A DNA stretch of 64,000 bases. It comes from Gavia stellata. Its lineage: Eukaryota > Chordata > Aves > Gaviiformes > Gaviidae. The notes beneath the pieces were generated by a model. That model saw only the letters and a list, made by a program, of their open reading frames with translations, was not told where the DNA came from and made no database searches. Positions 22,532 to 34,353 of the stretch are shown piece by piece; within the stretch, counting starts at the first letter, position 1; each line of letters opens with the position of its first letter. A program made the position numbers and the translations under genes. The stretch is from NCBI RefSeq assembly GCF_030936135.1, contig NW_026777143.1, positions 7,501 to 71,500 on the forward strand, given 5' to 3'.

Positions 22532-22537
22532 AATAAA
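22532..22537 (+). terminator. LAMTOR4: LAMTOR4 poly(A) signal
   Basis: AATAAA, 273 bases after the LAMTOR4 stop codon, followed by a T-rich region. Only about 200 bases separate it from the oppositely directed TRAPPC14 poly(A) signal. Confidence 0.8.
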
Positions 22538-22739
22538 TTACATCCTGGTCCCCCCCACATCTGACTTCTTTGGTGAGGATATGGGCATGGGGTGAGATGG
22601 GACCCTCACACAGGAAAGGGGGACACAGAGCCCTTTGGGGGCCTCCTGCTGCCCCTGCTCCCTGCAGGACACCTCAAGTCACCCCAGCATCCCCTGCCCT
22701 CCCCTGGTGACAGACTTGTCCCCGTGTCCAGGCCAGCGC

Positions 22740-22745
22740 TTTATT
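22740..22745 (-). terminator. TRAPPC14: TRAPPC14 poly(A) signal
   Basis: AATAAA on the minus strand, about 560 bases beyond the TRAPPC14 stop codon. A CA dinucleotide tract (22750-22766) lies just inside the UTR. Confidence 0.75.
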
Positions 22746-23305
22746 GGCACGCACACACACACACACGGACGGCAGCCAGCGTGGAGACAAATAAATAACA
22801 GGGAGTGGAGGTGCCACCCATATTGGGAGGCACGGAGACGTCCCCGTCCCCAGCAGCGTGCAGGGGTTGGCAGTGCAGGACCCGCCTTTGGCTCAGTGCC
22901 CCACGGACAAGTCCCAGTGGCCCCAGGGACAGGTCCTGGTCCCTTGTTCCCCCCATCCCTCCCCCCCACCCCCGAGCAGCCAAATTCAAGGCAACGCAGG
23001 AAGCCAAAGGGGTGTAAACAGCGCTGGGACCAGCCACAGGACGTCCCCCCGCTTCCCCCGTGCCAGCCCTGTCCCCCAGAGCATTGTCACCCCCAGGCTG
23101 GGGACAAACCCCTGTCCCCGTTGGTCTCCCCATGGCACGTTCCAGTCTAGTCCCAGTGAAGCAGCAGGTTCATCCCCCGGGGGTGCAGGGACACAGCCCT
23201 GTCCCCAGCCCCCCACGTTCCCCTCCCACCCAAGCTTGTCCCTTTCCAGCGCAGTCTCCAGGACGCAGCAGGATTTGTCCGTCCCCATGGTCCCCAAGGT
23301 CCGTG

Positions 23306-26300
23306 TCACTTGACAGGTTCCACGACCAGCACCTTGCACTCCCGTTTGGCAATCTTGTCCAGGGACAGCACCGTCTTCTCGGGGGGCAGGTAGAGGGGAC
23401 GCCCCACGGGGGACCCCACCGGCGGGGTGATGGCACGTCGCTCCATCACGCTGCCTGACCTGGGGTGTGGGGAGGTAAGGGGGGCTGCCCTGTGGGGCTG
23501 GCTGTCCCCTCCCCGTGTTCCCCCCCCTGGAGCTGCCTCCTGTCCCATGTCTTGCCCGGTCTCCTCCCTGTCCCAGGTGTCCCTCTGCTGTGTCCCCATC
23601 AGCCCCAGCCATCCGCCCACCGCATCCTTCTCCTGAGTGTCCTCCCTGTCCCAGGTGTGCCCCAGCCCCGTCCTGCCTGTCCCCCCCACCGCGTCGCCCT
23701 TCTGTGTGCCCCCCAACCCTGCTCTGATCCCACCACCATGCCCCTCTCATTCAAAGTGTCCCTTCCAACCCCACCCCAGGTGCCCTGTCTGTCCCACGTG
23801 TCCCTCTGCCGGGTCCCCGCTGTCCCCCCGTACCTCATGAGGTGGCTGCGGGATGGCTGCTGGTGGGAGAAGGACTGGGACCGGCCCAGCCCAGCCTGGT
23901 GCCGCTCCACCAGGTCCCGCACGGCCGGGCTGCTGGGGCTGCTCTTGCGCGACACGGGCCGGGCCTCGGGCGGTGGGTTGGCCACGCTGGCCGTGAACTG
24001 CAGCTTCAGCTTCATGTGCTGGGACAGCTGGGGACAGACGGGGGACACGGTGATGCTGGGCCAGGCCCCAGGGCAGCCCTGGGTGCCCCGCAGCTGGGCA
24101 GCCTCACCTCGAAGAGGCCGGCCCGCAGCGCCTGAAAGGCCACACGAATGGTGAGGGCGCTGCCCTTCCGCGAGTAGCCCAGGTTGTTGAGCGGCGTGTG
24201 GCACACGATGGCGTCCAGCGCTGCCTGCGTGGCCCGGCGCTCCTCCCCGGACAGCTTCTTCCCTGCGGGGACCATCAGAGTGGCGGGGACGGGACCGCTG
24301 GCCCTTGCCCGGCCACCTCCAGCACCTCCTGGTTATGACTGTCGCATCCTGGCCACCCATCGTGGCCTCCCCGGATCTCCACCCCCCTTCCCTCACCTCA
24401 TCTGTCCCCTCTTAGCTACCTGCAGAGGCACCCGCAGCCCCTCTGATCCCCTCCCCGCCCTCTCGCTCCCCTGCCGGGCCCTGTCCCCTCTGTCCCCACC
24501 GGCCGTGGCAGTCTCAGGTGTCCAGACGAGGCGCACGGCCAGGAAGTCCTGGAGGTCGTTGAGCAGCGTGTAGGTGACGGTGAAGCGCTGCCGGGCCCGC
24601 ACTGGGGACTCACAGGCAGCTGTCATCACAAAACGTGGCCGCTCCAGGCGGATGCTCGGCAGCCTGGGGATGGCAGGGGGGTACTGATGAGGGGACAGCC
24701 ACCAGGAGCCGCAGGGATGCGGCATTAGCAGCATGGGACAGCCCCGCAGAGCCTTGAGGACGTAGGGACAGGGACATGGAGACAGCCACATGGCAGCCCC
24801 ACGACATGAGGTTACTGGCACAAGCAGGGGCAGGGATATCTCTGGGTCCCACTCCTTGGGGCAGGAGGATCTGGGGGTCCCACCCCATTCAGGGACAGGG
24901 CACATCAAGGACCCTCAGGGCTGCTCTCACCGGTAATGCGTGTAGATGCTGCTGGTGAAGGGCAGTTTTGGTGTTGACCACTGGATCACGGCCACCAGTG
25001 GGACCTCCAGGCCCTGGGTGGGGGGACAATGGGTCAGAGATGTCCCGTCACCACTGCTCCCAGCAAGGATGGTCCCAATATCCCCACAGGCTCCCCAGCA
25101 AGGACAAACACCCCAGGGCCCAACACGGACGGTCCCCCACAGCAAGGACAGTGGCCCCACGTCCCAGCCAGGGTGGTCTCTGCTGCCCCCAGGGGAGCAC
25201 AAGGACACCCAGACAAGGACAGCATCCCCCAGGCCACCGACCGGGACGGTGGCCCCCGATCCTGTCCCAGACAACACCTCCCTGCTAGGACGGTCCCCCA
25301 GTGTCCCCTCGTGCCTGGCCTCGGGGCAGTCACCTAGGGGGTCTAGTGTCCCCCCAGCCCTGAGAGTCCCCCCCCAGTGTCCCCTCACCTCCTTGGCATC
25401 CTCAGGAGGCCGCTCAGGTGCCTGGAGCTGGAAGAGGAAGTTGTGCTCCTCGAGGGCGCTAAGGGCACAGGGACAGGCCGAGCCGGCGCCGGCCACACGG
25501 CAGAAGGCGCCCACAGGCACCTCGCCCGAGTGGTGGCTGCGGGACGGGGTGCAGGGACAGGTCAGTGACAAGCAGGGACCCGTGCTGCCAGCCCAGGGCT
25601 GGCAGTGCCCCCCAGGGCTTCCCCAGGATGGGGCCAGGGACACGGCACAGCCCCGTCCTGAGGAAAACTGGGGGCCCCGTGGGGTCTGGGAGACGGCACG
25701 GCTGTGGCCCACCCTGCCCCATGGACAGCCTCCCCAGCTGTCCCAGCACTCACCAGACATCATCGACCAGCAGCACGGAGCCATCGGGCATGACGGGCAA
25801 GTAACTGGCGTTGAAGTTGGGCAGGATCTGCACGTCCCACAGCGAGATCTCCTCCTGGGACCAGCCATTGAGCACTGGGGGATGGGGACATCAGGGTAGA
25901 GCGCAGGGAGCGCCGTCATGGCCCCAACCAGCCTGTGTCACATCCTCCCCTGCCCCGCATCCTCCACTCTGTCGCAGCCACCCCACAGACACCACCCCTG
26001 TCCCAGCCAACCCTAGGACCCCTCTCCCCATGCCACCGCGCTGTCCCACTCACCTTTGAGCACAGTGAGGTACTTCCCAGACACGGTGAGCTGGCGGCAT
26101 CGCACCACGGGCGGGGGCAGCACCGTCAGCAGGGTGCTCACTGCGGGGACACGGGCGGTCAGGGGACATGGGATGCAGGGACACGGGGAGGGAGAGGGGA
26201 CGCTCCTACCCTGCGCCTTGAAGGCCCCCTGCTCCTGGCGGAAGACGTGCGCAGGTGCCCGCGTCTGCAGCAGGCTTAGGTACCCACCGCCCTCCTGCAG

Positions 26301-27533
26301 CTCGGGTGGCTCTGTGTCCCTTTTCCACACTGTCACCACGATCTGGGGACAGCAGGGACACGGGTCACGGCTGGCCCAGGTCCAGCCCCGAGCTCCCCCT
26401 CTGTCCCCACAGCTCCTCCTGTCCCCCGCGCCTACCCCAAGTGGCTTTCGTGGACCTGGAGAGGGGAGAGCAGGGCTGGATCCTGCCCTCCATCCCATGT
26501 CACTATGCTGTCCCCGAGGTCCCCGCATTGTGACCAAACCCCCCTCCCGTTCCCAAATTCTACCTTGCCCTTGATGGACCCAGAAAGGAGGACCAGGGCT
26601 AGATCTCTGTGCCAGCTCTGTGGTCCCACACTGTCTCCAAGACTTTCCCTAATGACTGCATATTGTCCCCAAGGTCCCCTTCTGCCCTTGAGGTCCCCAT
26701 GCTGTCCCCAAAATCCACACACTGTGTCTGAGGTCCCTTCCCATCCTCCAGGTCCCCACACTGTCCTCGAGGTCACCTCCCGACCCCCCTCGGCCTCACC
26801 TTGGCCTTGACGGTACCAGGCGGCAGCTTGTCGAGGGAGATGGTCAAGGGGAAGATGACCTCGTCCGTGGACACGATGGGGTCCTCCACCGGTATCTGGG
26901 AACACAGCGGGGATCAGCGCCACAGTGGCCCTTGGCCCCATCCCCCTCCACATCCCCCGTGTCCTCTGCTGTGCCATGTCCTCCCCCGGTCCTCGTCCCC
27001 ACACGCCCCCTTGTCCCCACATCCCTCTCGTCCCCAGGTCCCTCCCTTGCTCCCACACCCCCTTGTCCCCCACGTCCCCCCCAAATCCTCCCTTGTCTCC
27101 GTGTCCCTTCCTGACTCCTCCTTGCCCCCCGATCCCCGTCACCCACCCCAGCGGCAGGTCTCCCCGGGGCGCCCTGGCTGTGCGTCAGCAGGGCCCGGCA
27201 GTCCCGGAAGACGGTGGGCTCTGGCGAGGCCCCGCTCCCGGTGCTGTCTGGGTCCGCGTCCCGGTCCCCGCCGGCCTCTGCGCCGCCGGGGCTGACGCTG
27301 GCCAGGGCGGCCAGCGAGGCGGCCAGCTCGGCCCAGGGCGGCCGGCCCGGCCCGGTGCCGCTGCCGCTACCGGGGCGGCAGCGGAGCACCAGGAGGAACC
27401 GCACGGTCTCGCCCAGGTAGAGATGGTTGCGGCGGGGCAGCGCCCGGTACCGGCCCGGTTCCCCCGACAGCAGCTCCCGGGCCGCGAACGGCACCGCCGG
27501 GAAGTACATGAAGTAATCGCACTGCGACTCCAT
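23306..27533 (-). CDS. TRAPPC14: TRAPPC14 (MAP11/C7orf43), TRAPPII subunit
   Basis: Subunit of the TRAPPII tethering complex; in human cells it links TRAPPII to preciliary vesicle traffic. Eleven coding exons, 5' to 3': 27147-27533, 26800-26895, 26210-26342, 26054-26140, 25754-25874, 25389-25536, 24931-25013, 24500-24663, 24108-24262, 23834-24027, 23306-23459. All have GT-AG borders and phases agree, giving 573 residues (human about 580). The start is MESQCDYFMYFPAVP with GRYRALPRRNHLYLGETVRF nearby; the end is IAKRECKVLVVEPVK. The stretch after RCRPG is Gly/Pro-rich and variable. No break seen. Confidence 0.97.
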
Positions 27534-28128
27534 GGGCACCGGCACCGGGAGGGGGGGTAAGGACGGTGGGAACCGCGGAGAACCGGGGGATCTTAGGGGC
27601 AAGGGACAGAAGGGTCCTGGGGGCGACGCCGGGGCACCGGCGGGTTCCGAGCCAGGGGAGACCCCGGAGACGAGCGGCCCGGGGCGGGGAGGGTCTCGGG
27701 GCCTGACCGGGGGAATGCCGGGCGTGGGGATGCCGGGCCGGGCCGGACTTGCCCGGAGGGTCTCCCGGAGCCGGGCCGCGCCGGGGGAGGTGCCGGGAGC
27801 GGGCCGGGCCGGGCCGGGCCGGGGGCTCCCGGGTCCGGGTCCGGGTCCGGGTCCGGGTCCGGGTCCGCGCGGCGCTGCCGGAGCGACCGGGCGCTGCAGG
27901 GAGGGGCGCGCGCAGGGCGCGCAACAGAGCTCCGAGCGCCTGGATCTGGTCGGGTCGGGCAGCTGAGCGCCGAGCGCGTCGATGCTCCGCCTCCTTCGCA
28001 GGGCCCAATCGCCCCCTGGAGGGGCGGGACTTCCTCTCCTCCGCTCCTCGCGATCCCCCTCCCGGGACGGGACATCCCCGCTGTGTGATTGGCGGCAGCA
28101 GCACCCAATCAGCGGTCTGATTCCAGTC
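27534..28128 (-). promoter_or_regulatory. TRAPPC14: TRAPPC14 promoter/CpG island
   Basis: CpG-dense sequence containing CCAAT boxes at 28005-28009 and 28105-28109 on the plus strand and one on the minus strand at 28092-28088, as in NF-Y-driven promoters. A short (GGGTCC)n tract lies at about 27832-27868. The left end of this block is TRAPPC14 5' UTR; the exact start site is not visible. Confidence 0.5.
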
Positions 28129-28134
28129 TTTATT
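28129..28134 (-). terminator. GAL3ST4: GAL3ST4 poly(A) signal
   Basis: AATAAA on the minus strand. Using it places the whole 75-bp minisatellite at 28231-28900 inside the GAL3ST4 3' UTR and ends the transcript almost within the TRAPPC14 promoter, the two genes lying head to tail. Confidence 0.65.
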
Positions 28135-28230
28135 GCCATAGTTACCACAAAGCGAGCCTTGATGAGGCGGGGCCTGCGCCCGCCCCTTCCCCCCGGGGGT
28201 GGTGGGGCCGCGTGTGCACCTGGGGGGGGC

Positions 28231-28900
28231 CTGATCCCCACCGGGGCGCGGGACCATTACCCGGCCCCGGTAAACTGAGGCACGGAGCTGTACCATGGGG
28301 GGGCCTGATCCCCACCGGGGCGGGGGACCATTACCCGGCCCCGGTAAACTGAGGCACGGAGCTGTACCATGGGGGGGCCTGATCCCCACCGGGGCAGGGG
28401 ACGATTACCCGGCCCCGGTAAACTGAGGCACGGAGCTGTACCATGGGAGGACCCTGATCCCCACCGGGGCGGGGGGCCATTACCCGGCCCCGGTAAACTG
28501 AGGCACGGAGCTGTACCATGGGAGGACCCTGATCCCCACCGGGGCAGGGGACGATTACCCGGCCCCGGTAAACTGAGGCACGGAGCTGTACCATGGGGGG
28601 ACCCTGATCCCCACTGGGGCAGGGGACCATTACCCAGCCCTGGTAAACCGAGGCACGGGGTGGTACCGTGGGAGAACCCCGATCCGTGTCAGGGTTAGGG
28701 GTGTTCGTTATCAGCCCAGGTAAACTGAGGCATAGAGCTGTACCGTGGGGGGACCCCAATCCCTATTAGACTGCGGGGGCGGGGGGGCAGCATTACCCAC
28801 AGCAGGTAAACCGAGGCACAAAGTGGTTCCATGGGGGGACTCTGATCCCCATCAGGGTTAGGGGGCCCGTTGCCTGGTCCAGGTAAACCAAGGCACGGCG
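28231..28900. repeat. 75-bp minisatellite in the GAL3ST4 3' UTR
   Basis: CTGATCCCCACCGGGG starts at 28231, 28305, 28379, 28454, 28529 and 28604 (period 74-75), followed by about three decayed copies. Each unit also contains TTACCCGGCCCCGGTAAACT, a near-palindrome, and CACGGAGCTGTACCATGGG. Up to about nine copies. Confidence 0.9.
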
Positions 28901-28939
28901 CCGTTCCTGGGCCGCACGTCGCTGTTACAGCCCCCCGTG

Positions 28940-30759
28940 CTACCCCCCGGGTGGGACGGATGCGTTGACCCCCCCAAACTGCCGCCGGTCAAGGATGTCC
29001 TTGTACTGCAGCTCGGGGGTGGCAAGGCGAGCGCAGCGCTCCCGCTCGGCGGGGGGCAGCCCAGCCCGTAGGGCGTACCCCAGGATCTGAGCCCGGCCGG
29101 GGGGCTGGAAGGGGCGGAGGCGGCCGTCGGGGATGGCGCGGGCGGGCAGGGGTCCGCCACCCCGCAGGCAGCGGCGGGCCAGGGCGGCACGGTGCTGGCG
29201 CAGGCGGGCCACCTCCTCCTGCAGGCGGGCGGCCCCGAAGGCCTCGGCCCGGCGCCAGAAGGAGCGGTTGAGGTGGGCGTAGAGCGCCCAGTCGAGGCTG
29301 TTCCAGGCCCGCAGGCGGGCGGCCTGGGTGGGCGAGACGCGGGGGACATCCTCAGCGGGGCGGCCGTTGTGGGCGAAGGCGGCCATGGCCTCCTCGGGCC
29401 AGCACAGGGCCTCGCGCAGCAGCACCAGTGACTCGTCGAAGTGTTCGGCCAGCAGCACCAGGGCGAAGGTCCGCTCCAGCCCTGCCAGCGCTGCCGCCAC
29501 CGCTGCCCCATCCCCGTCCCCCGCCGCCGCCGGCAGCCCGAAGTCGAACCACTGCAGGTTGCGGGCGTAGTGGTTGCCCCGTGCCCTGGCCTCGTAGAAG
29601 CGCCCCGGGGCCGCCAGGAAGGCGGCCAGCGAGGGGGCCCGCCGGAAGGCCGGTGCCACAGCCCGGTAGTAGGCGAAGGCTGACTCGCCCAGCGTGCCCG
29701 GGTCCCGCACGATAGAGAAGTAGAAGCTGTCGTTGGGCATCACTTTCTGCACCTGGGTGGGAATCGCGGCGGCAGCTCGGCACCCCACCGGGGCGGCTGC
29801 TGGCTGTGCCCCCCCGGCCCCCAACGTCCCACGGATCCCCCAATCCCTGCCCAGCCGCCTCCGTCTCCCCCAGACATCCCGTTGCCCCTAGACTTTCTCC
29901 GCCTCATGTGGCGTCCCCCATCTCCTCCAGACGTCCCACGTCCCCTTAGCCATCCCCTGGCTCTGCCAGACCGCTTCCCTTTCCAAATCTCCCCAGACCT
30001 CCTCTGTCTCCCCCGACGTCCTCCACCTCGCCCAGATGCCCCCAACCCCAGCCACCCCCGTCCCCCATCCCTCTCCATCCCACATACCCCAACCCAGCCC
30101 CACTCCCCCACGTTCCCCCATTTCCCCCCCAGCCGCCGCATCCCTGCTGTCCCCCTGCACCCCCCGGTACCTCGGTGAGGTTGAAGCGCATGTGGTGGCA
30201 GATGATGTCGAAGGGAGGTCCCCCTGGGCGGTACCCCTTGACCCGCTCGGCCCGGAAGGGGCTGGGGTACCCGAACTGGTAGCGGTGGGGCAGGGCGAAG
30301 CGCAGCCCCCGTGCCTCCCCGAAGCGGTGCAAAAGGTTGACCACGCTGCTGCCCCCCGTCTTGTGGGTCTTCAGGAACACCAGGTGGGTGCGGGGCTGGC
30401 AGGGCGCCGGGGGGCGGCCAGCGGGGGCCACGGGGGTCCTGAGGACACGCGATGGGATCAGGGGGTGCTGGTGGGGACCCCCCATACTGCCTGGCCCCAG
30501 CTGTCCAAGGGGACAGGGACCCGTCCTGGGACCCCCAGGGCATTGGGGACCCCCATCCCGCCTGACCTGGGACATCCCCTGGGTGAGGGCCCAGGGGATT
30601 TTGGGGGTGCAGTGTGTGGTGAGCCGGGGGGGCTGGGGAAGGATCTCACCTGCGCTGGAACGGCCCCCCCAGGAGCTGCACCGTGAAGCCGATGGTGACG
30701 CAGACCCCCAGGGCAGCCCCCAGCGTCTGGAGCCGGCAGCAGGCGGGTGGCAGCTTCAT
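28940..30759 (-). CDS. GAL3ST4: GAL3ST4, galactose-3-O-sulfotransferase 4
   Basis: Golgi type II membrane enzyme that moves sulfate from PAPS to the 3-OH of terminal galactose, mainly on O-glycan core 1 and core 2. Coding exons: 30650-30759, 30171-30438 and 28940-29752, giving 396 residues. Residues about 10-32 form the membrane anchor (LGAALGVCVTIGFTVQLLGG). The PAPS 5'-phosphate loop is LKTHKTGGSSVVNLL (about 59-73) and the 3'-phosphate motif SIVRDP is at about 139-144; the end has TPELQYKDILD as in the human protein. It is about 90 residues shorter than human, mostly because a variable loop after WFDFGLP is tiny here. An acceptor at 30764 just before the ATG shows that the 5' UTR is spliced. 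Confidence 0.96.
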
Positions 30760-30763
30760 CGTC

Positions 30764-30915
30764 CTGCAGGGACACGGCGGCTTAGGGGACCCCGGTGTCA
30801 CCTTCCTGGGGACACGGGGAGGCTGCGACATCGGGGTCCCCATGCTCCCCCAAGCAGGCCACATCCCGCCCAGGGTGGGCAGAGCCCCGGAACCGCCCAG
30901 AGCCACGTCGTGGCG

Positions 30916-30949
<34 letters not shown>

Positions 30950-32018
30950 GTCTGCGGGGACGTTGGGGACCTGCCAGCCCAGCCCCACCCGGGGACAGCT
31001 GGGACTGTTACAGGGATGGGGACAGGGACAGGAATGGGCCACTGCGCCGGGGAGACCTCTGCCACCCCCGTTCCTCCCTGTGCCCCAGGACCCCGCTGTG
31101 TCCCTGGGCCTCTCTGTCCCACCCCAGGACTCTCTGCTCTCCCCATCCCTCCAGGAAACCCCCGTGTCCCCCTGTTCCCCTCCAGGACCCCCCCCCACTC
31201 CTTGTCCCTTCCAGGATCCCCTGTCCCCCGCCACGAGACATCATCTGTCCCCCACAGCCCCTGTCCCCGAGATGCCACGTCACCCCTGTACCCCCCCAAG
31301 ATGCTCCTGACCCCATGTCCCCAACCACATCCCCAACATCCCTCCTGTCCCCTCTGCTTTGCTCCGGGGCCCTGGGACCCCACGTTCCCCTGGGACCCCT
31401 GTGCCCCAAACCCCATGTCCCACTCACCCTCCATGTCTCCCTGTACCCCCGCGTCCCCCTCCACAGCCCCGGGCCGCCTCTCTACTCCCCCGGGCCCCGT
31501 GTCCCCCCAGCCCTGCCCCAGGGCCCCCCCAGGTTGACCCCCAGACCTGTGTCTCCCCTGCCTCCCCTCCAGGACCCCCTTGGTTCCCAGGCCCCCCTGA
31601 CCCCCCGTCCCCCTCCTGTCCCCAGACCCCCGGGTCCCCCGTCCCCTCACAGCCCCACCCCGGTCCCCCCATGTCCCGCACAGCCACGTCTCCCTCCCGG
31701 ACCCCGAGTCCCACCAGGAACCCTGTGCCCCGCGTGACCTCACGGTCACCTCGTCCCACTGTCCCCAGTGTCCCCCCGGCCCCGTGACTTCCCAGACGCT
31801 GCCCCCCCCGGGACTCCCCCCCAAGTTCTGTGCCCCCCCCTCGCGCCCCGTCCCCCCTCCGTGCCCCTCGTCCCTCGCGTGCGCCCACCCTGTCCCACAG
31901 CCCCCCGGACCCCGGCTCCCTGCCGTGCCCCCCGGTCCCGGTGCTCCCCGGGGGCGGTCCTGGTGCCCCCCGTGTCCTCCTGTTTCCCACCCCCGTCCCG
32001 GTGCCCCCCCGCACTCAC
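30764..32018 (-). other. GAL3ST4: GAL3ST4 5'-UTR intron, C/T-rich with a 31-G run
   Basis: Between the acceptor upstream of the ATG and a good donor (GTGAGT at 32018-32013) lies about 1.25 kb of strand-asymmetric sequence, C-rich on the plus strand, with imperfect repeats of CCCTGTCCCC type. An uninterrupted run of 31 G occurs at 30918-30948. No gene or conserved exon seen inside. Confidence 0.55.
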
Positions 32019-33320
32019 CGCGGACGCGGGACCGCTCGCTCAGCCCCGCCGCATCCCGCCGCGCTCCCGGGGGGGCCGGGGGGGCTCAGGGGCGACCGGG
32101 GGGGGGGGGCTCAGGGGCGACCCGGGGCTCGGCACGGGGGGGCTCCGGCCGCCCCGGTGTCCCGGGCGGGGTGTCCGGCCGCCCCGGTCCCGCTGTCCGG
32201 GGAGCCGGGGCCCGGGGGGGGGTCTCGTACGCCGGGCCGGGGCGCGGGGGGGGCTGGTGTGCCGCTGGTTCCCGGTGTCCCGGTGGCTCTCTCGCTCTCC
32301 GCGAAGTTTTCTCCTTTGTCTCCCGCTGTCCCGCCCCGCCCCGCCGCACCGGGACGGCCCCCGGTACCGGGACGGCCCCCGCGCCCCCGCCCGGACACAG
32401 CGAGACGCCCCGGGACCGGCACCGCGAGCGGGGCGGGCCCCCCGCCCGTAGCGGGACAGAGCCCGGGGGCACCGGGGGCCGCTCCCGAGCGCGGCGCAGG
32501 GCCACGAGTGTCCCTGCTCCCCGGGCTGCGGGGGCTGGGGGAGACTGGGGGAACCGGGAGCACTGGGAACGCTGGTGGGGGGCGCTGGGAGGCACTGGTG
32601 GGGACGCTGCGGGGCCTGGGGGGCGCCGAGAGGGCACTGAGGGGCTGAGGCCGAGGGTCGGGGGCCGCCCCAGAGCGCGGGAGGCCCTGGGGAACCCCCA
32701 GGCTACGCGGGGCTATAGGCACCCCCCAGACTGCAGGGGGCTACGGGGAACCCCCGGGCCCTGTGGGGCAGGAGGACCCCCAGGGGACCCCCAGGCGCTG
32801 CGAGGCGCCGGGGCCCAGCGGGACCGGGTGGGGCCCCGGTGCTCCCCCGGTGCTACGTGGCTGTGGGGCCTAAAGGGGATCCCCGGAATACGGGGACCCA
32901 TGGGGACAAGGCGGGGTGCGGGCGGCAGCCCAGGCTACGCGGGGCAGCGGGGCCACGCGGGACCCCAGTGCCGAGGGGGCCGTCGGGGGTCCCCAGGACA
33001 GGAGGGACTCCCGGCCGCTGGATGCTACCGGGACCCCCGCTCCGACCGGGGCTATGGGGACCCCGGGCCACCCCGCCCACGTGGGCGGTGGGGGCCGCAC
33101 GGGCCACGCCCCTCGCACGTGCCGGCCGGGGACGGGGCCGCCCTCCGTGCTGCGCCTGCGCGTTGAGCTCCGCGCCGCCCCGGCCCCGCACGTGCCGGGC
33201 CTGACCTCCTCCGTCGTTCGGCAGCGCGAGGCGAGGCAGGACTTGGGGGGAGAGCGGCGGCGGGGGGAACGTGACCGCGGCGGGGGGCACGTGACCTCGG
33301 CGGGGGCCGGGGGGGGGCGA
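32019..33320. promoter_or_regulatory. CpG island between GAL3ST4 and STAG3
   Basis: Dense CpG with many GC boxes. The right-hand edge of a spliced GAL3ST4 5' exon (ending at 32019) sits here, and STAG3 must start somewhere to the right, so this is a plausible divergent promoter. Open frames in it are GC-driven. GPC2, the human neighbour in this position, was looked for and not found. Confidence 0.45.
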
Positions 33321-33339
33321 TCCCCCCCCGAGTGGCCTG

Positions 33340-34130
33340 GGGGGGCCTCAGCCCCCCCCCCCAGTGTGTCCCGGGTGGGATCTGGGGGGCCTCACCCCAA
33401 CAGAGTGACCGGGGGGGGCCTCAACTCCCCCCCCAGTGTGACCCGGGTGGGATCTGGGGGGCCTCACCCCAACAGAGTGACCGGGGGGGGCCTCAGCCCC
33501 CCCCCAGTGTGACCCGGGTGGGATCTGGGGGGCCTCACCCCAACAGAGTGACCGGGGGGGGGCCTCAACTCCCCCCCCAGTGTGACCCGGGTGGGATCTG
33601 GGGGTGCCTCACCCCCCCCCAGTGTGACCCGGGTGGGATCTGGGGGGCCTCACCCCAACAGAGTGACCGGGGGGGGCCTCACCCCCCCCCAGTGTGACCC
33701 GGGTGGGATCTGGGGGGCCTCACCCCAACAGAGTGACCGGGGGGGGCCTCACCCCCCCCCAGTGTGACCCGGGTGGGATCTGGGGGGGGCCTCACCCCAA
33801 CGGAGTGACCGGGGGGGGCCTCACCCCCGCCCCAGTGTGACCCGGGTGGGATCTGGGGGGGCCTCACCCCCCCCCAGTGTGACCCGGGTGGGATCTGGGG
33901 GGTCCTCACCCCACCAGAGTGACCGGGGGGGGGCCTCACCCCCCCCCAGTGTGATCCGGGTGGGATCTGGGGGGGCCTCACCCCCCCCCAGTGTGACCCG
34001 GGTGGGATCTGGGGGGCCTCACCCCACCAGAGTGACCGGGGGGGGCCTCAGCCCCCCCCCAGTGTGACCCAGGTGGGATCTGGGGGGCCTCACCCCCCCA
34101 GTATGACCCAGGGGGGCTTAGGGGAGGCCT
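33340..34130. repeat. Minisatellite upstream of STAG3
   Basis: About a dozen copies of a unit of roughly 70 bp: GTGACCCGGGTGGGATCTGG, then GGGGCCTCACCCCAACAGAG, then TGACCGGGGGGGGCCTCA. Some copies lack one half. It ends about 200 bases before the first STAG3 coding exon and probably lies in the 5' UTR intron or promoter. Confidence 0.9.
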
Positions 34131-34353
34131 CAGACGCCCCAGTGTGACCCAGGGAGGCTTGGGGCCATCTCCCCCACGTCGCCCCAGGGCAGGCCTGGTG
34201 TCCTCGTCCCCCCCTCGGTCGCCCTCGGCAGGGGCTGTTTGTGGGTGCTTGCCCCCCGCCCGGCCCTGGGGTGTCGGGGCAAGGGGGTGCCCCCGCCACC
34301 CCGGTCCCCCTGATCCCGCCCACCTCCCCCGTCCCCCAGGCCCTGCCGTCACC

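Noticed and set aside
28231-28900. Regular repeats resembling a CRISPR array
   Set aside because: There are no distinct spacers; whole units repeat, and the setting is a vertebrate gene 3' UTR.
32019-34340. GPC2 between GAL3ST4 and STAG3
   Set aside because: No glypican-like cysteine-rich exons on either strand; the space is a CpG island and a minisatellite.
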